Shown here: one piece after another, positions 1 to 7,894 of the stretch
How the letters are laid out: each line of letters begins with the position of its first letter
Numbering within the stretch: position 1 is the first letter of the stretch
Assembly: GCA_030537935.1 (NCBI GenBank)
Contig: JAUNUY010000004.1
Location: 162,314-226,313, forward strand
Reading direction: 5' to 3'
DNA length: 64,000 nt
Origin: Eubacteriales bacterium
GTDB taxonomy: Bacteria > Bacillota > Clostridia > Lachnospirales > Lachnospiraceae
Translations under genes and position numbers: made by a program
Notes under the pieces: model-generated
Told to the model about the DNA's origin: nothing
The model's database searches: none
Seen by the model: only the letters and a program-made list of their open reading frames with translations

Positions 1-1750
1 CCGTTGCGGCATCCTTCATATAGCGGATGGCGTCTTCCGTCGGAATCAGCTTAGCCAGTTGGAAGAAAGCGGACTGCAGTACCGTGTTAATCCGGCCGCC
101 CAGACCAATTTCCTTACCGATTTCGATACCGTTGATGGCATAGAATTTGATGTTGTGGTCCGCCATGTACTTCTTCACTTGTCCCGGCAGGTGTTGTTCG
201 ATTTCATCGTCACTCCAGTTCGTATTCAAGAGGAAGGTGCCGTTGTCTACCAGGTCCTGTACCATGTTGTACTTGCGAACGTAAGATTGGTTGTGACAAG
301 CGACGAAATTCGCCTTGTTAACGAAGTAGGTTGACCGAATCGGCGAGTGACCGAAACGTAAGTGCGAGATGGTGATACCGCCCGACTTCTTGGAGTCGTA
401 TGCGAAGTAAGCCTGCACGTATTGGTCGGTATGGTCACCGATAATCTTAATGGAGTTCTTGTTGGCGCCGACGGTACCGTCCGCACCCAGACCCCAGAAC
501 TTACAGTTGATAATATCTTCCGGCGTAGTGTTCGGATTTTCGTCCACCGGCAATGAGAGATTGGTTACGTCATCGACGATGCCGATGGTAAACGGTGATC
601 TCTCCGTGTTCTTAAAGGTTGCAATAATATGTGCCGGGTTCGTATCTTTGGAGCTGAGTCCGTAACGGCCCGAATTGACCTTCAAGTCGGCAAATTCGGT
701 ATCCTTTAAGGAAGCGAGGACATCCAGATACAACGGTTCACCCAGGGAACCCGGTTCTTTCGTGCGGTCCAGGACGTTGAGGACCTTTGTCGTTTTGGGA
801 ATGACTTCCAGGAAGCGTTCCCGTACCCACGGTCTGTACAGACGAACTGTAATGAGGCCGACTTTGTCACCCCGGTTGAGCATGAAATCGATGGTCTCGC
901 GTGCCGTATCACATACGGAACCCATGGCGACGATAACCGACTCCGCTTCCGGATCACCGTAGTAGTTGAAGAGCTTATAGTTCGTACCGATTTCCGCGTT
1001 TACCTTTTCCATGTATTCTTCCACGATGGCAGGGAACTCGTCGTAATACGTATTACAAGCTTCCCGTGCCTGGAAGAAGATGTCGGGGTTTTGTGCCGTA
1101 CCGCGGATGACTGGGTGCTCCGGATTCAGACCGCGTCGGCGGAATGCGTCAACGGCATCCATGTCTACCCAGTTTTTCAGCGTTTCGTCGTCCCACACTT
1201 CGATTTTCTGAAGTTCGTGAGAGGTCCGGAAACCGTCGAAGAAATGAATGACGGGGATGCGTCCTTTGATGGTGGCCAAGTGTGCTACGGCACCCAGGTC
1301 CATCACTTCCTGGACGTTACCCGCACAAATCATGGCACAACCCGTTTGACGACATGCATAAACGTCCTGGTGATCACCGAAGATCGACAGGGCGTGTGTT
1401 GCCAAGGTTCTGGCCGACACGTGTACTACGCAGGGCAGTAACTCGCCGGCAATTTTATATAAGTTCGGAATCATGAGAAGCAAACCTTGAGAAGCGGTAT
1501 AGGTGGTGGTCAGTGCACCCGCGGCCAAAGAGCCGTGTACGGCACCGGCGGCACCGGCTTCCGATTGCATCTCTACGACGCGTACTTCATCATTAAAGAT
1601 ATTTTTCTTACCCTCAGAGGCCCATTTGTCCGTGACTTCCGCCATTACGGACGAGGGCGTGATGGGGAAGATCGCGGCGACATCAGTAAAAGCGTATGAG
1701 ACATACGCTGCCGCGTTGTTTCCGTCCATGGTTTTTTTCTTTCTACCCAC
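1..1750 (-). CDS. nifJ: Pyruvate:ferredoxin (flavodoxin) oxidoreductase, N-terminal part, truncated by window edge
   Basis: This enzyme oxidatively decarboxylates pyruvate to acetyl-CoA and passes electrons to ferredoxin or flavodoxin in the cytoplasm; it is central to anaerobic energy metabolism. About 583 codons are visible, roughly half of a ~1170-aa single-chain PFOR. The N-terminal domain carries the family motif FPITPSSVMAE, followed by SEAGAAGAVHG and TYTASQGLLLMIPN. Later GSVCDTARETIDF and KFWGLGADGTVGANKNSIKI mark the CoA/gamma-domain region. The ferredoxin and C-terminal TPP domains lie beyond position 1. The start is GTG at 1750, preceded by GGAGG with 7-nt spacing; the ATG at 1729 (MDGNNAAAY) is an alternative. 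The gene has its own promoter and an 80-nt leader containing a terminator-like hairpin (separate entries). Confidence 0.95.
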   Translation of the reverse strand, partial: MGRKKKTMDGNNAAAYVSYAFTDVAAIFPITPSSVMAEVTDKWASEGKKNIFNDEVRVVEMQSEAGAAGAVHGSLAAGALTTTYTASQGLLLMIPNLYKIAGELLPCVVHVSARTLATHALSIFGDHQDVYACRQTGCAMICAGNVQEVMDLGAVAHLATIKGRIPVIHFFDGFRTSHELQKIEVWDDETLKNWVDMDAVDAFRRRGLNPEHPVIRGTAQNPDIFFQAREACNTYYDEFPAIVEEYMEKVNAEIGTNYKLFNYYGDPEAESVIVAMGSVCDTARETIDFMLNRGDKVGLITVRLYRPWVRERFLEVIPKTTKVLNVLDRTKEPGSLGEPLYLDVLASLKDTEFADLKVNSGRYGLSSKDTNPAHIIATFKNTERSPFTIGIVDDVTNLSLPVDENPNTTPEDIINCKFWGLGADGTVGANKNSIKIIGDHTDQYVQAYFAYDSKKSGGITISHLRFGHSPIRSTYFVNKANFVACHNQSYVRKYNMVQDLVDNGTFLLNTNWSDDEIEQHLPGQVKKYMADHNIKFYAINGIEIGKEIGLGGRINTVLQSAFFQLAKLIPTEDAIRYMKDAAT

Positions 1751-1772
1751 GACATTTCCTCCTTTTTAATTA

Positions 1773-1822
1773 ACGTATTATGCCTAAAAAATAACGAGTC
1801 GGATAATACGTCCTACCGACTC
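1773..1822 (-). promoter_or_regulatory. PFOR leader hairpin with mutually exclusive or pseudoknot pairing
   Basis: On the minus strand GAGTCGG (1822-1816) pairs with CCGACTC (1802-1796) and is followed by GTTATTTTTT, an intrinsic-terminator shape inside the 5' leader. The hairpin loop contains ACGTATTAT (1811-1803), a perfect complement of ATAATACGT (1781-1773) just downstream of the T-run. The loop can therefore form a pseudoknot or an antiterminator. No known riboswitch class was recognised. Confidence 0.5.
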
Positions 1823-1836
1823 ATTTTTCCTTCTTT

Positions 1837-1865
1837 AGGTTATCACTTCCGGGAAAAAATGTAAA
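1837..1865 (-). promoter_or_regulatory. Promoter for the PFOR gene
   Basis: On the minus strand TTTACA (1865-1860) and TAACCT (1842-1837) are separated by 17 nt, with TG one base before the -10. The predicted transcript starts near 1830, just upstream of the leader hairpin. Confidence 0.6.
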
Positions 1866-2060
1866 GCGACGAGGGGCTGAAAACGCTTGTGTATCAAAGA
1901 ATATACAAGATTACGCGGGCAATCAGAAAGTTTGTTATGAAAAGTGATTAAGCCAAAAAAATTTTTGCCGTTTTCGGTGGGTGATGTGGGGGCATATTGA
2001 CGGGTTGGCGGGGGTTCGACAGCGACGGACCGGCCGATATGCGAGCGGGTGATTCGGGCG

Positions 2061-2106
2061 TAAAATAAAACATGCATCCGGCGATTGATCGTCGAATGCA
2101 TGTTTT
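2061..2106 (-). terminator. Terminator after the TtcA gene
   Basis: An 11-bp perfect inverted repeat (2067-2077 with 2096-2106, AAAACATGCAT) is followed on the minus strand by ATTTTA. It lies about 30 nt after the TtcA stop codon. Confidence 0.75.
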
Positions 2107-2134
2107 ATTTTAAAACGGATCGGCCGTGATACCG

Positions 2135-2980
2135 CTATCGGGATTGAAGGCGTTCCGGGGCATTATAGAAGTCCGGAAAGGCATATTCCACCCCGTCACA
2201 GGCATAACCGATGACGGTATTGAGGTTGACGTTGTGGATACTCCGGAAGATATTATTATCCAGAATGGGGTTCGCTTTTCGCATCTTCGACACCAGTAAT
2301 TTCATCTCGGCCCGCTTGGATCCGCCGCCCTGTCCGATGACGCAGTTCTCCGTTAGACGGCAGGCGCATTGGATGAAGGTCAATGCATTAAATTTCATCC
2401 AATCGATGATGTCGGGTTCTTTAATCATGTACATGGGGCGGATGAGCTCCATCCCCTTGAAGTTGGTCGAGCGAAGTTTGGGCATCATCGTCTTAAATTG
2501 TCCGTTGTAGAGAACGGCCAGGAGCGTCGTTTCAATCACGTCGTCAAAATGATGGCCCAAGGCGATTTTATTGCAGCCTAAGGACTGCGCAAACTTATAA
2601 AGATGTCCCCGACGCATCCGGGCACACATGTAGCAGGGATTGGCATCCATGGTCGCCACGGCGTCATAGATTTCCGATTCAAAGAACTGAACGGGGATAT
2701 TCATGAGTTTCGCATTCCGCTCAATCATGCGCCGATTCAGGTCGTTGTAGCCGGGGTCCATACAGAGGAAGACCGGCTCGAAGGACATTTTACCGTGACG
2801 ATGAATTTCCTGCATTAATTTTGCCAGGAGCATGGAGTCTTTGCCGCCGCTGATACAGACGGCAATCTTATCGCCCGGGGCAATCATATCGTAGGCCGTT
2901 ATGCCCCGGATGAAACGGGACCAAATCGGTTTGCGAAACTTTTTGATAATGGATCGTTCAATATCCATCGCTTTATTCAT
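2135..2980 (-). CDS. TtcA-like PP-loop tRNA thiolase
   Basis: This is an adenylating tRNA-modification enzyme of the TtcA (tRNA 2-thiocytidine-32) type. It activates a tRNA base with ATP and inserts sulfur. The N-terminal PP-loop reads AVCISGGKDSMLLA. It is followed by NPCYMCARMRRGHLY, the CxxC that binds an iron-sulfur cluster in TtcA, then ALGHHFDDVIETTLL and a later cysteine pair in FIQCACRLTENC. The length of 281 aa fits the family. The start ATG at 2980 overlaps the last 8 bases of the upstream cysteine desulfurase (ATGAATAA), so the two are translationally coupled; a longer reading frame upstream is the desulfurase in another frame. The pairing suggests the desulfurase donates the sulfur. 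The exact tRNA target is inferred from family. Confidence 0.88.
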   Translation of the reverse strand: MNKAMDIERSIIKKFRKPIWSRFIRGITAYDMIAPGDKIAVCISGGKDSMLLAKLMQEIHRHGKMSFEPVFLCMDPGYNDLNRRMIERNAKLMNIPVQFFESEIYDAVATMDANPCYMCARMRRGHLYKFAQSLGCNKIALGHHFDDVIETTLLAVLYNGQFKTMMPKLRSTNFKGMELIRPMYMIKEPDIIDWMKFNALTFIQCACRLTENCVIGQGGGSKRAEMKLLVSKMRKANPILDNNIFRSIHNVNLNTVIGYACDGVEYAFPDFYNAPERLQSR

Positions 2981-4091
2981 GGAGTAACCTCTTGTACGTT
3001 TTCGTGAATCGGCGCATGAAGCGCAGGAGTTCCTGATCCGTTGTCCGCGGACTGAGGGAGAGGCGGAAGGAGTTCTTTGCACGCTTCTTGTCGCCGGTTA
3101 AGGCATAGACGGCCGGGGGAATGACGGCGGATGCTACGCAGGCGGACTTGGTGGAAAGGTAGATTTCCTGGCGGGCCAAATCCGCCGTTAACCGCTCGCC
3201 GTCAACGGCGGTCGAAAGGTTGATGAGGTAGGGGTTTTCCCTTGTGTTGATTTGGATGGTCGGAAATTGACGGAAAAAGTCCGTCAATTTCGCCAGATGC
3301 CGTCGCACGGTGAAAAAGTTTTTTTCCATACTTTCGTAGTGCGAAACGACACAATGTTCCAACGCCCGCATCATGCCGAGATCCGGCGTGGCGCTCCGAT
3401 ACGGTGTCATGGAAATCCCGCCGTCCATCTCGCGTTTGAGAAGGGCATCGGGATGCTTGATCAAGGCACCGGCACCGGCCGTCGGGCCGAATATTTTATG
3501 TGCGCTCAAGGTGATGAGGTCGCATTGCCGGTAGTAAAGATTCAGTTTGCCGAAGGCCTGGGTTGCATCCGTGTGGAAGAGGGCGTCGCCGTTTTCATGT
3601 ACGGTTTTACCGATGGCCTTCAGGTTCTGAATGATGCCCGTCTCGCTGTTGACGGCACCGACCGTCACGAGGATGGTATCGGGGCGGAGCATGTTCCGTA
3701 AGGCATCGAGGTCGATTTTACCTGCTTCGTCCACCGGCAGCGTTTCCACCTCGAAACCTTCCGCCGCCAAGGTGGCGAGGGTGCCGGTTACCGAGCTGTG
3801 TTCCAAGGGACCGGTGAGGATGTGCCGGCCGAAGCCGGCATTCATTTTCGCGGCGCCCTTGAGTGCCAGGTTGTTCGATTCCGTAGCGCCCGAAGTGAGA
3901 ATCAACTCATAGGTTTCGAGCCGACAGGCGTCCAGAATATTACGGATACAGGCCTCATAGGCGGTTCGCGCCGCCTTGCCGAGGGCATGGTGCGCATTCG
4001 GGTTGGCCGGAAATTCACGGGCCGTGCGGTCCATTATCTCAAAGATTTCCGGGTCGGGTGCGGTGTGTGCCGCATAGTCCAGATAAATCAT
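2973..4091 (-). CDS. Cysteine desulfurase (IscS/NifS family)
   Basis: A PLP-dependent enzyme that converts cysteine to alanine and leaves a persulfide on its own active-site cysteine, for Fe-S clusters or tRNA thiolation. It begins with the family motif MIYLDYAA, then SGATESNNLALKG. The PLP-lysine segment is LSAHKIFGPTAGAGALI. The catalytic cysteine sits in TKSACVASA near residue 325. The protein is 372 aa from ATG 4091, which has an overlapping AAGGAAGG upstream; a GTG at 4109 would add six residues but has no SD site. It overlaps TtcA by 8 nt, so tRNA thiolation is the likeliest use of its sulfur, although general Fe-S supply cannot be excluded. Confidence 0.92.
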   Translation of the reverse strand: MIYLDYAAHTAPDPEIFEIMDRTAREFPANPNAHHALGKAARTAYEACIRNILDACRLETYELILTSGATESNNLALKGAAKMNAGFGRHILTGPLEHSSVTGTLATLAAEGFEVETLPVDEAGKIDLDALRNMLRPDTILVTVGAVNSETGIIQNLKAIGKTVHENGDALFHTDATQAFGKLNLYYRQCDLITLSAHKIFGPTAGAGALIKHPDALLKREMDGGISMTPYRSATPDLGMMRALEHCVVSHYESMEKNFFTVRRHLAKLTDFFRQFPTIQINTRENPYLINLSTAVDGERLTADLARQEIYLSTKSACVASAVIPPAVYALTGDKKRAKNSFRLSLSPRTTDQELLRFMRRFTKTYKRLLHE

Positions 4092-4130
4092 AACCTTCCT
4101 TTTCGTCACAATTACATCCGGTCAAATAAG

Positions 4131-4181
4131 AAAAAGAATGCCGATGACGGATGCCCATGGCATCCGCAGGTATCGACATTC
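4131..4181 (-). terminator. Terminator of infC-rpmI-rplT
   Basis: On the minus strand a long imperfect hairpin (GAATG...GGATGCC / GCATCCG...GGCATTC, 4181-4136) ends in CTTTTTCTTA just after the rplT stop codon. Confidence 0.8.
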
Positions 4182-4189
4182 CTCGAAAT

Positions 4190-4546
4190 TTAACCGATGT
4201 TCGCTTTGGCAACTTCCACCAGTCGGGTGAATGCCGCTGCATCATTTACGGCCAGATCGGCCAGGATTTTACGGTCCATGTTGATGTCGGCCTTCTTGAT
4301 GCCGTACATGAACTTGTTATAGGAAAGGCCGTTCAGGCGGGCTGCCGCATTGATACGGGCAATCCACAGTCTGCGGAACTGACGTTTTCTTTCCTTCCGT
4401 CCACGATAGGACATGGAAAGCGCACGCATAACCGATTGCTTGGCAACGCGATACTGCTTGGAGCGTGCACCCCGGTAACCTTTCGCAAGTTTCAAGATTT
4501 TATTATGTTTTTTTCGGGCATTGACGCCACGTTTAATTCGAGCCAT
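4190..4546 (-). CDS. rplT: 50S ribosomal protein L20
   Basis: A 118-aa basic protein that binds 23S rRNA early in 50S assembly and, in many Bacillota, represses its own operon through the leader. It starts [14 protein letters not shown], contains [16 protein letters not shown] and ends in the usual [13 protein letters not shown] tail, full length for the family. The SD is GGAGG, 6 nt before ATG. It is the last gene of the infC-rpmI-rplT operon, 21 nt after rpmI. Confidence 0.98.
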   Translation of the reverse strand: MARIKRGVNARKKHNKILKLAKGYRGARSKQYRVAKQSVMRALSMSYRGRKERKRQFRRLWIARINAAARLNGLSYNKFMYGIKKADINMDRKILADLAVNDAAAFTRLVEVAKANIG

Positions 4547-4567
4547 GTTCTTCCTCCTTCAAATTTT

Positions 4568-4771
4568 TTATAAATAGGGCAGCAGCTTTTTCATGTTCGC
4601 TTCGTTCGACTTATCGGTCATGACGCCCTTGCGCAGTCTTCTTTTTCTCTTCGTAGTTTTCTTATTCAGAATGTGGCTCTTGTTTGCACGCATTCTTTTC
4701 AGCTTGCCGGTACCCGTCTTTTTGAACCGCTTTGCTGCGGCGCGTTTCGTTTTTAATTTAATCTTTGCCAT
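4568..4771 (-). CDS. rpmI: 50S ribosomal protein L35
   Basis: A 67-aa very basic protein of the large ribosomal subunit. The sequence [20 protein letters not shown] and the internal [17 protein letters not shown] are diagnostic. It lies between infC and rplT, the canonical order, with 19 nt after infC and its own GGAGG. Confidence 0.98.
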   Translation of the reverse strand: MAKIKLKTKRAAAKRFKKTGTGKLKRMRANKSHILNKKTTKRKRRLRKGVMTDKSNEANMKKLLPYL

Positions 4772-4790
4772 GATAACTCCTCCTCAACTA

Positions 4791-5297
4791 TTATTTGGCC
4801 GGTGCCAGAAAGATGGACATGGTCCGTCCTTCCATTTTCGGCTTCTTTTCGACACTCGAAATATCCGATAACCGTTCCGCAAAATTCTCCAGGACATGCT
4901 TGCATTCTCTGGCATGTGCCATCTCGCGACCGCGGAAACGAAGAACAACCTTCACCTTGTCGCCCTTTGTCAGGAAGCGACGGGCATGGTTGATTTTCGT
5001 CAATAAATCGTTTTCTCCGATATTCGGAGACATCCGGATTTCCTTTACGGTAATCGTTTTCTGCTTTTTACGTGATTCTTTTTCCCGACGCGCCAATTCA
5101 TAACGATATTTCCCGTAGTTGATGATTTTACATACGGGCGGCTTTGCATTCGGAGAAACGAGGACCAGGTCCAAGTCCGCATCCGCCGCACGGAGCTGTG
5201 CTTCCCTGGCGCTCATGATGCCGAGCTGTTCACCCGTTTCGCTGATTAATCGTACTTCGCTGAAACGAATCTGTTCATTAATAAGTGTTTTGTTAAT
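4791..5297 (-). CDS. infC: Translation initiation factor IF-3, AUU start
   Basis: IF-3 keeps 30S subunits free and proofreads the start codon. The frame has conserved INEQIRFSEVRLI at the N-terminus, KPPVCKIINYGKYRYE in the middle and a C-terminal VVLRFRGREMAH segment; 168 aa is a normal length. No ATG gives a full-length protein; the first in-frame ATG (5216) would delete 27 conserved residues. The real start is read as ATT at 5297, 8 nt after GGAGG. An AUU start is known for infC in bacteria, where it lets IF-3 limit its own translation. An ATG two bases after the SD is in another frame and too close to be used. Confidence 0.95.
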   Translation of the reverse strand: MNKTLINEQIRFSEVRLISETGEQLGIMSAREAQLRAADADLDLVLVSPNAKPPVCKIINYGKYRYELARREKESRKKQKTITVKEIRMSPNIGENDLLTKINHARRFLTKGDKVKVVLRFRGREMAHARECKHVLENFAERLSDISSVEKKPKMEGRTMSIFLAPAK

Positions 5298-5371
5298 TGT
5301 TCATACCTCCATTGAATTGAACTGTACCGTGTATCGGAATATTCCGATGGTTTCCATTGCCCTTGGGCATA

Positions 5372-5404
5372 CAAAAAGGGAGTGGACAGACGTCGCCCAC
5401 TCCC
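5372..5404 (-). terminator. Attenuator hairpin in the infC leader
   Basis: On the minus strand GGGAGTGG (5404-5397) pairs perfectly with CCACTCCC (5385-5378), followed by TTTTTGT. It lies about 75 nt before the infC start and 110 nt after the promoter. This matches the terminator-containing leaders (IF3/L20 leader RNAs) that regulate this operon in Bacillota; the effector cannot be told from sequence. Confidence 0.75.
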
Positions 5405-5515
5405 GGATAAACACGATAACGGTCCGCGCATAAAAATCATGGGACCGGTGTTATACAAACCCGTTGCACGTTCGTGGCGGGTGAGAGTGGCACTCTGCTT
5501 TTTGTAACGGATACC

Positions 5516-5544
5516 AGTGTATCATGATTTTGCGCATAACGCAA
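5516..5544 (-). promoter_or_regulatory. Promoter of infC-rpmI-rplT
   Basis: On the minus strand TTGCGT (5544-5539) and TACACT (5521-5516) are 17 nt apart. The 5' leader is about 215 nt long. The -35 box abuts the end of the glucosaminidase gene. Confidence 0.65.
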
Positions 5545-5549
5545 GTCCA

Positions 5550-6896
5550 TTATTTCAATTTTTTGATACCGATGCCGGTCACTCCACCGACGAAGAGCAT
5601 GAATACGAGGACGGGCAGGATCGGTATGTGATTCGGTATCCGTTCCGGTACGAAAGCGGTCTCTACCGTTTCGTGTGGTGTTGTCACCGGAGCGGTAGCA
5701 GTATCCGATTTGTCAATCGGGTTTGCCTTCGGTTTGTTTGCCTGCGGTTTTTCCACCGTTTTTTCGTCCGGTATATCTATTAACGGACGGTGCGGTGGCG
5801 TTGCCTTCGTATATTGTGTCAGGACCTTCGTTTCTTTTGCACCGTTGCCACGGCCTTCTACTTCGGCAACATGTTTTTTCGTTTCCGCCTGATTCGAAGC
5901 GTCATTTACCGCACTTGTCGTCTGCGCGACGTGAACATTTGCCGTTTTTTCCACTGCCTGTACGTTATTCACGGAATTTTCCCGTGACACATTTTCTTTC
6001 GATTCGGTTTCGTTCGTTTTAATGGTCTCCGCCGACATAGGCTCAGCTGCCGCCGGCGTGTCGCCGGCTTCAACGGTCCTTACGGTCGGTTCATGGACCA
6101 CTGCCACTTTTTTTGCCGAAGCTTCGGTTGTTGCTTCAATAGGGCCAGTTTTTTCCGCGATTTCTTTCGGCTTCGGTGCATCAGTCATAGTTTTTTCCGC
6201 ACTTTGCGGTTTCGAAGCGTCGTTCAGGGTTGTTTCCGCACCTTGCGGTTTTGAAGCGTCGTTCAGGGTTGTTTCCGTGGCTTGCGGTTTCGGTGCATCA
6301 GTCATAGTCGTTTCCGTGGCTTGCGGTGTCGGTGTTTCGGGCACGACCGGTTGTGTGGCCTGCTTATCGAACCGGCGCAAGTCAAAAGTATTGATAATCC
6401 ACAACAAGGACCGAGCGTATCTCGGATCCGTCGCATAGGTACCGGTCAGTGCATGTGCCGCCGCCTCCGGGGAACCGGCATTTCGAACAGATTCATAAAC
6501 CGGGGCGTTCATCAACAGGGCGGCGTAGGATTGGAAGGCATCCGCGTAGTCATTGAAGACGGCAAAGCCGGCCGTTACCGTGACGCGTTCACCGTTGACG
6601 ACTTCTGTCGTCTCCAAGGACCGCTCCGGTTTACCGGGCAACGATTTGATGCCGAAGATGTTGTTCTGCGGTACAGATTGTCCGTAACCCGTCTCCAGAC
6701 AAGCCTGTGCAATCATGATGCTTGGATAGAGTGCCGGATTGGCACGTGCGGTATCAACGGCATAAGGTGCAATGCCGTTGATGAAAGTGTCGATTTGTTC
6801 CGGTGTGGCTGCCGCATTCTGGTTCGGCTTTAAAAGGGCCGACATGGCGAGTAAAGCCATCAGCAGGGCCGTCACCAAGGTTTTCTTTAAGTTCAT
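5550..6896 (-). CDS. Secreted, membrane-tethered glucosaminidase (peptidoglycan hydrolase)
   Basis: Likely cleaves N-acetylglucosaminyl bonds in peptidoglycan. Residues 1-30 are a signal peptide (basic start, LLMALLAMSALL core). Residues ~33-172 are a FlgJ/LytD-type glucosaminidase domain: FINGIAPYAVDTA, then MIAQACLETGYGQS with the presumed catalytic Glu68, NNIFGIKS, and YATDPRYARSLLWIINTFDL. Residues ~188-243 hold about four and a half 13-aa Thr/Ala/Pro repeats, followed by a long low-complexity linker. A membrane helix (ILPVLVFMLFVGGVTGIGI) and a KKLK tail end the protein, so the domain is probably held outside the cytoplasmic membrane and spans the wall on the linker. There is no LPXTG. 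SD GGAGGAGG precedes ATG 6896. Confidence 0.88.
   Translation of the reverse strand: MNLKKTLVTALLMALLAMSALLKPNQNAAATPEQIDTFINGIAPYAVDTARANPALYPSIMIAQACLETGYGQSVPQNNIFGIKSLPGKPERSLETTEVVNGERVTVTAGFAVFNDYADAFQSYAALLMNAPVYESVRNAGSPEAAAHALTGTYATDPRYARSLLWIINTFDLRRFDKQATQPVVPETPTPQATETTMTDAPKPQATETTLNDASKPQGAETTLNDASKPQSAEKTMTDAPKPKEIAEKTGPIEATTEASAKKVAVVHEPTVRTVEAGDTPAAAEPMSAETIKTNETESKENVSRENSVNNVQAVEKTANVHVAQTTSAVNDASNQAETKKHVAEVEGRGNGAKETKVLTQYTKATPPHRPLIDIPDEKTVEKPQANKPKANPIDKSDTATAPVTTPHETVETAFVPERIPNHIPILPVLVFMLFVGGVTGIGIKKLK
6168..6335 (-). repeat. Tandem 39-bp coding repeats
   Basis: About 4.5 units of 13 codons encode variants of PQATETTMTDAPK / PQGAETTLNDASK in the glucosaminidase linker. 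They are probably length-variable stalk repeats. Confidence 0.8.
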
Positions 6897-6944
6897 ATGC
6901 CTCCTCCGTTAAATATTACAAAAGTATTAAGAAAATATATCGTC

Positions 6945-6972
6945 AGTATATCATAGAACGAAGAAAAGTAAA
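6945..6972 (-). promoter_or_regulatory. Promoter of the glucosaminidase gene
   Basis: On the minus strand TTTACT (6972-6967) and TATACT (6950-6945) are separated by 16 nt with TG before the -10, in a very AT-rich stretch about 50 nt before the start codon. Confidence 0.55.
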
Positions 6973-7129
6973 GTAAAATATTACGAAAATATTTAATAAG
7001 GTACGAAAAGAGAGGGCGGTAAGCCTGCAATATGGTGTAGGGATGAGACGTCGTCATAAAAGGCATCTCGCGATATGTGTGCACATGGTGAAAATTGTAT
7101 ACAAAAGTTGGCACGGCACGCCGGAATAC

Positions 7130-7158
7130 TTGACAGAAGCAGGACGGAAGCTTATTAT
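7130..7158 (+). promoter_or_regulatory. Strong promoter for the ECF-valS operon
   Basis: Consensus TTGACA (7130-7135) and TATTAT (7153-7158) lie 17 nt apart. About 95 nt of leader follow before the ECF S-component start. No T-box (expected for some valS genes) and no known riboswitch motif was recognised in it. Confidence 0.75.
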
Positions 7159-7261
7159 ATTATGGAATGTACCCCGATTTATACAAGAAATTTGTACGAC
7201 GTCGAACGGGTATATGTGTTGTTTCGCCGTGGCATGCGGTGGTTCAGTAAAGGAGATGGAA

Positions 7262-7894
7262 TTGAACGGTAAGAGCAGGATGTTGGTGATGGCTGCATTG
7301 TTTGCCGCATTATCCTATATCGGATTTGCGGTTTTTCGTATTGATGTGCCGATCGGACCGATGAAGACGGCATTTCATTTCGGCAATACGTTTGTGATTT
7401 TGGGTGCACTTTTCATGGGCGGATGGTACGGCGGTTTGGCCGGTGCCATCGGCTTGACGGTGGCAGACTTAACAACGGGATATGTTATCTATGCACCGAC
7501 CACCTTCCTATTAAAATTAGCCATCGGCCTGATTTGCGGCTTTGTGGCGCATCGTGTGGGAAAAATCAGAGAGAAAACGGGCGCGATGCAGACACGTTGG
7601 GCATTTCGCGCGACGACGGCCGCCATGCTGTTTAACGTTATCGTTGACCCGCTGGTCAGCTATTTACGGATTTTGGTGCTGACAACCGTAGGCGTGACGG
7701 AGATTGCGGGTAAGCCGCTCAAGGAGATGACACTGGCACAGGCAGTGGCGAAGATGTCCGCCGTAACGACATTGGTGAATGCGGCCATTACGATAGCCGT
7801 TGTAACACTGAGCTATGCGACGATTGCGAGAATGATGAAGAATACGGGTGTCGGACCCGGAGTCAAAGAGGGACGAGATGAAAAACGAAAATAA
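7262..7894 (+). CDS. ECF transporter S component (substrate-binding membrane protein), substrate unknown
   Basis: A 210-aa membrane protein with about six hydrophobic segments, like the S components that capture vitamins or metals for energy-coupling factor transporters. It matches the PF07155-like type: RMLVMAALFAALSYIGF at the N-terminus, then FHFGNTFVILGALFMGG, GGLAGAIGLTVADLTTGYVIYAPTTFLLKLAIG. The EcfA and EcfT modules are not in the window, so it must share them. AAAGGAG touches the ATG at 7256 directly, so the TTG at 7262 (6-nt spacing) is preferred; the difference is two residues. It overlaps valS by 17 nt. No TPP, FMN or preQ1 riboswitch is visible, so the substrate cannot be assigned. 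Confidence 0.8.
   Translation: MNGKSRMLVMAALFAALSYIGFAVFRIDVPIGPMKTAFHFGNTFVILGALFMGGWYGGLAGAIGLTVADLTTGYVIYAPTTFLLKLAIGLICGFVAHRVGKIREKTGAMQTRWAFRATTAAMLFNVIVDPLVSYLRILVLTTVGVTEIAGKPLKEMTLAQAVAKMSAVTTLVNAAITIAVVTLSYATIARMMKNTGVGPGVKEGRDEKRK

Noticed and set aside
6893..7114. 73-codon minus-strand frame upstream of the glucosaminidase
   Set aside because: It covers the AT-rich promoter region, lacks an SD and has a Phe/Tyr/Ile-rich random composition.
7159..7255. T-box or vitamin riboswitch in the ECF-valS leader
   Set aside because: No T-box bulge sequence, THI box, FMN, THF or preQ1 signature could be recognised, although a diverged element cannot be ruled out by eye.
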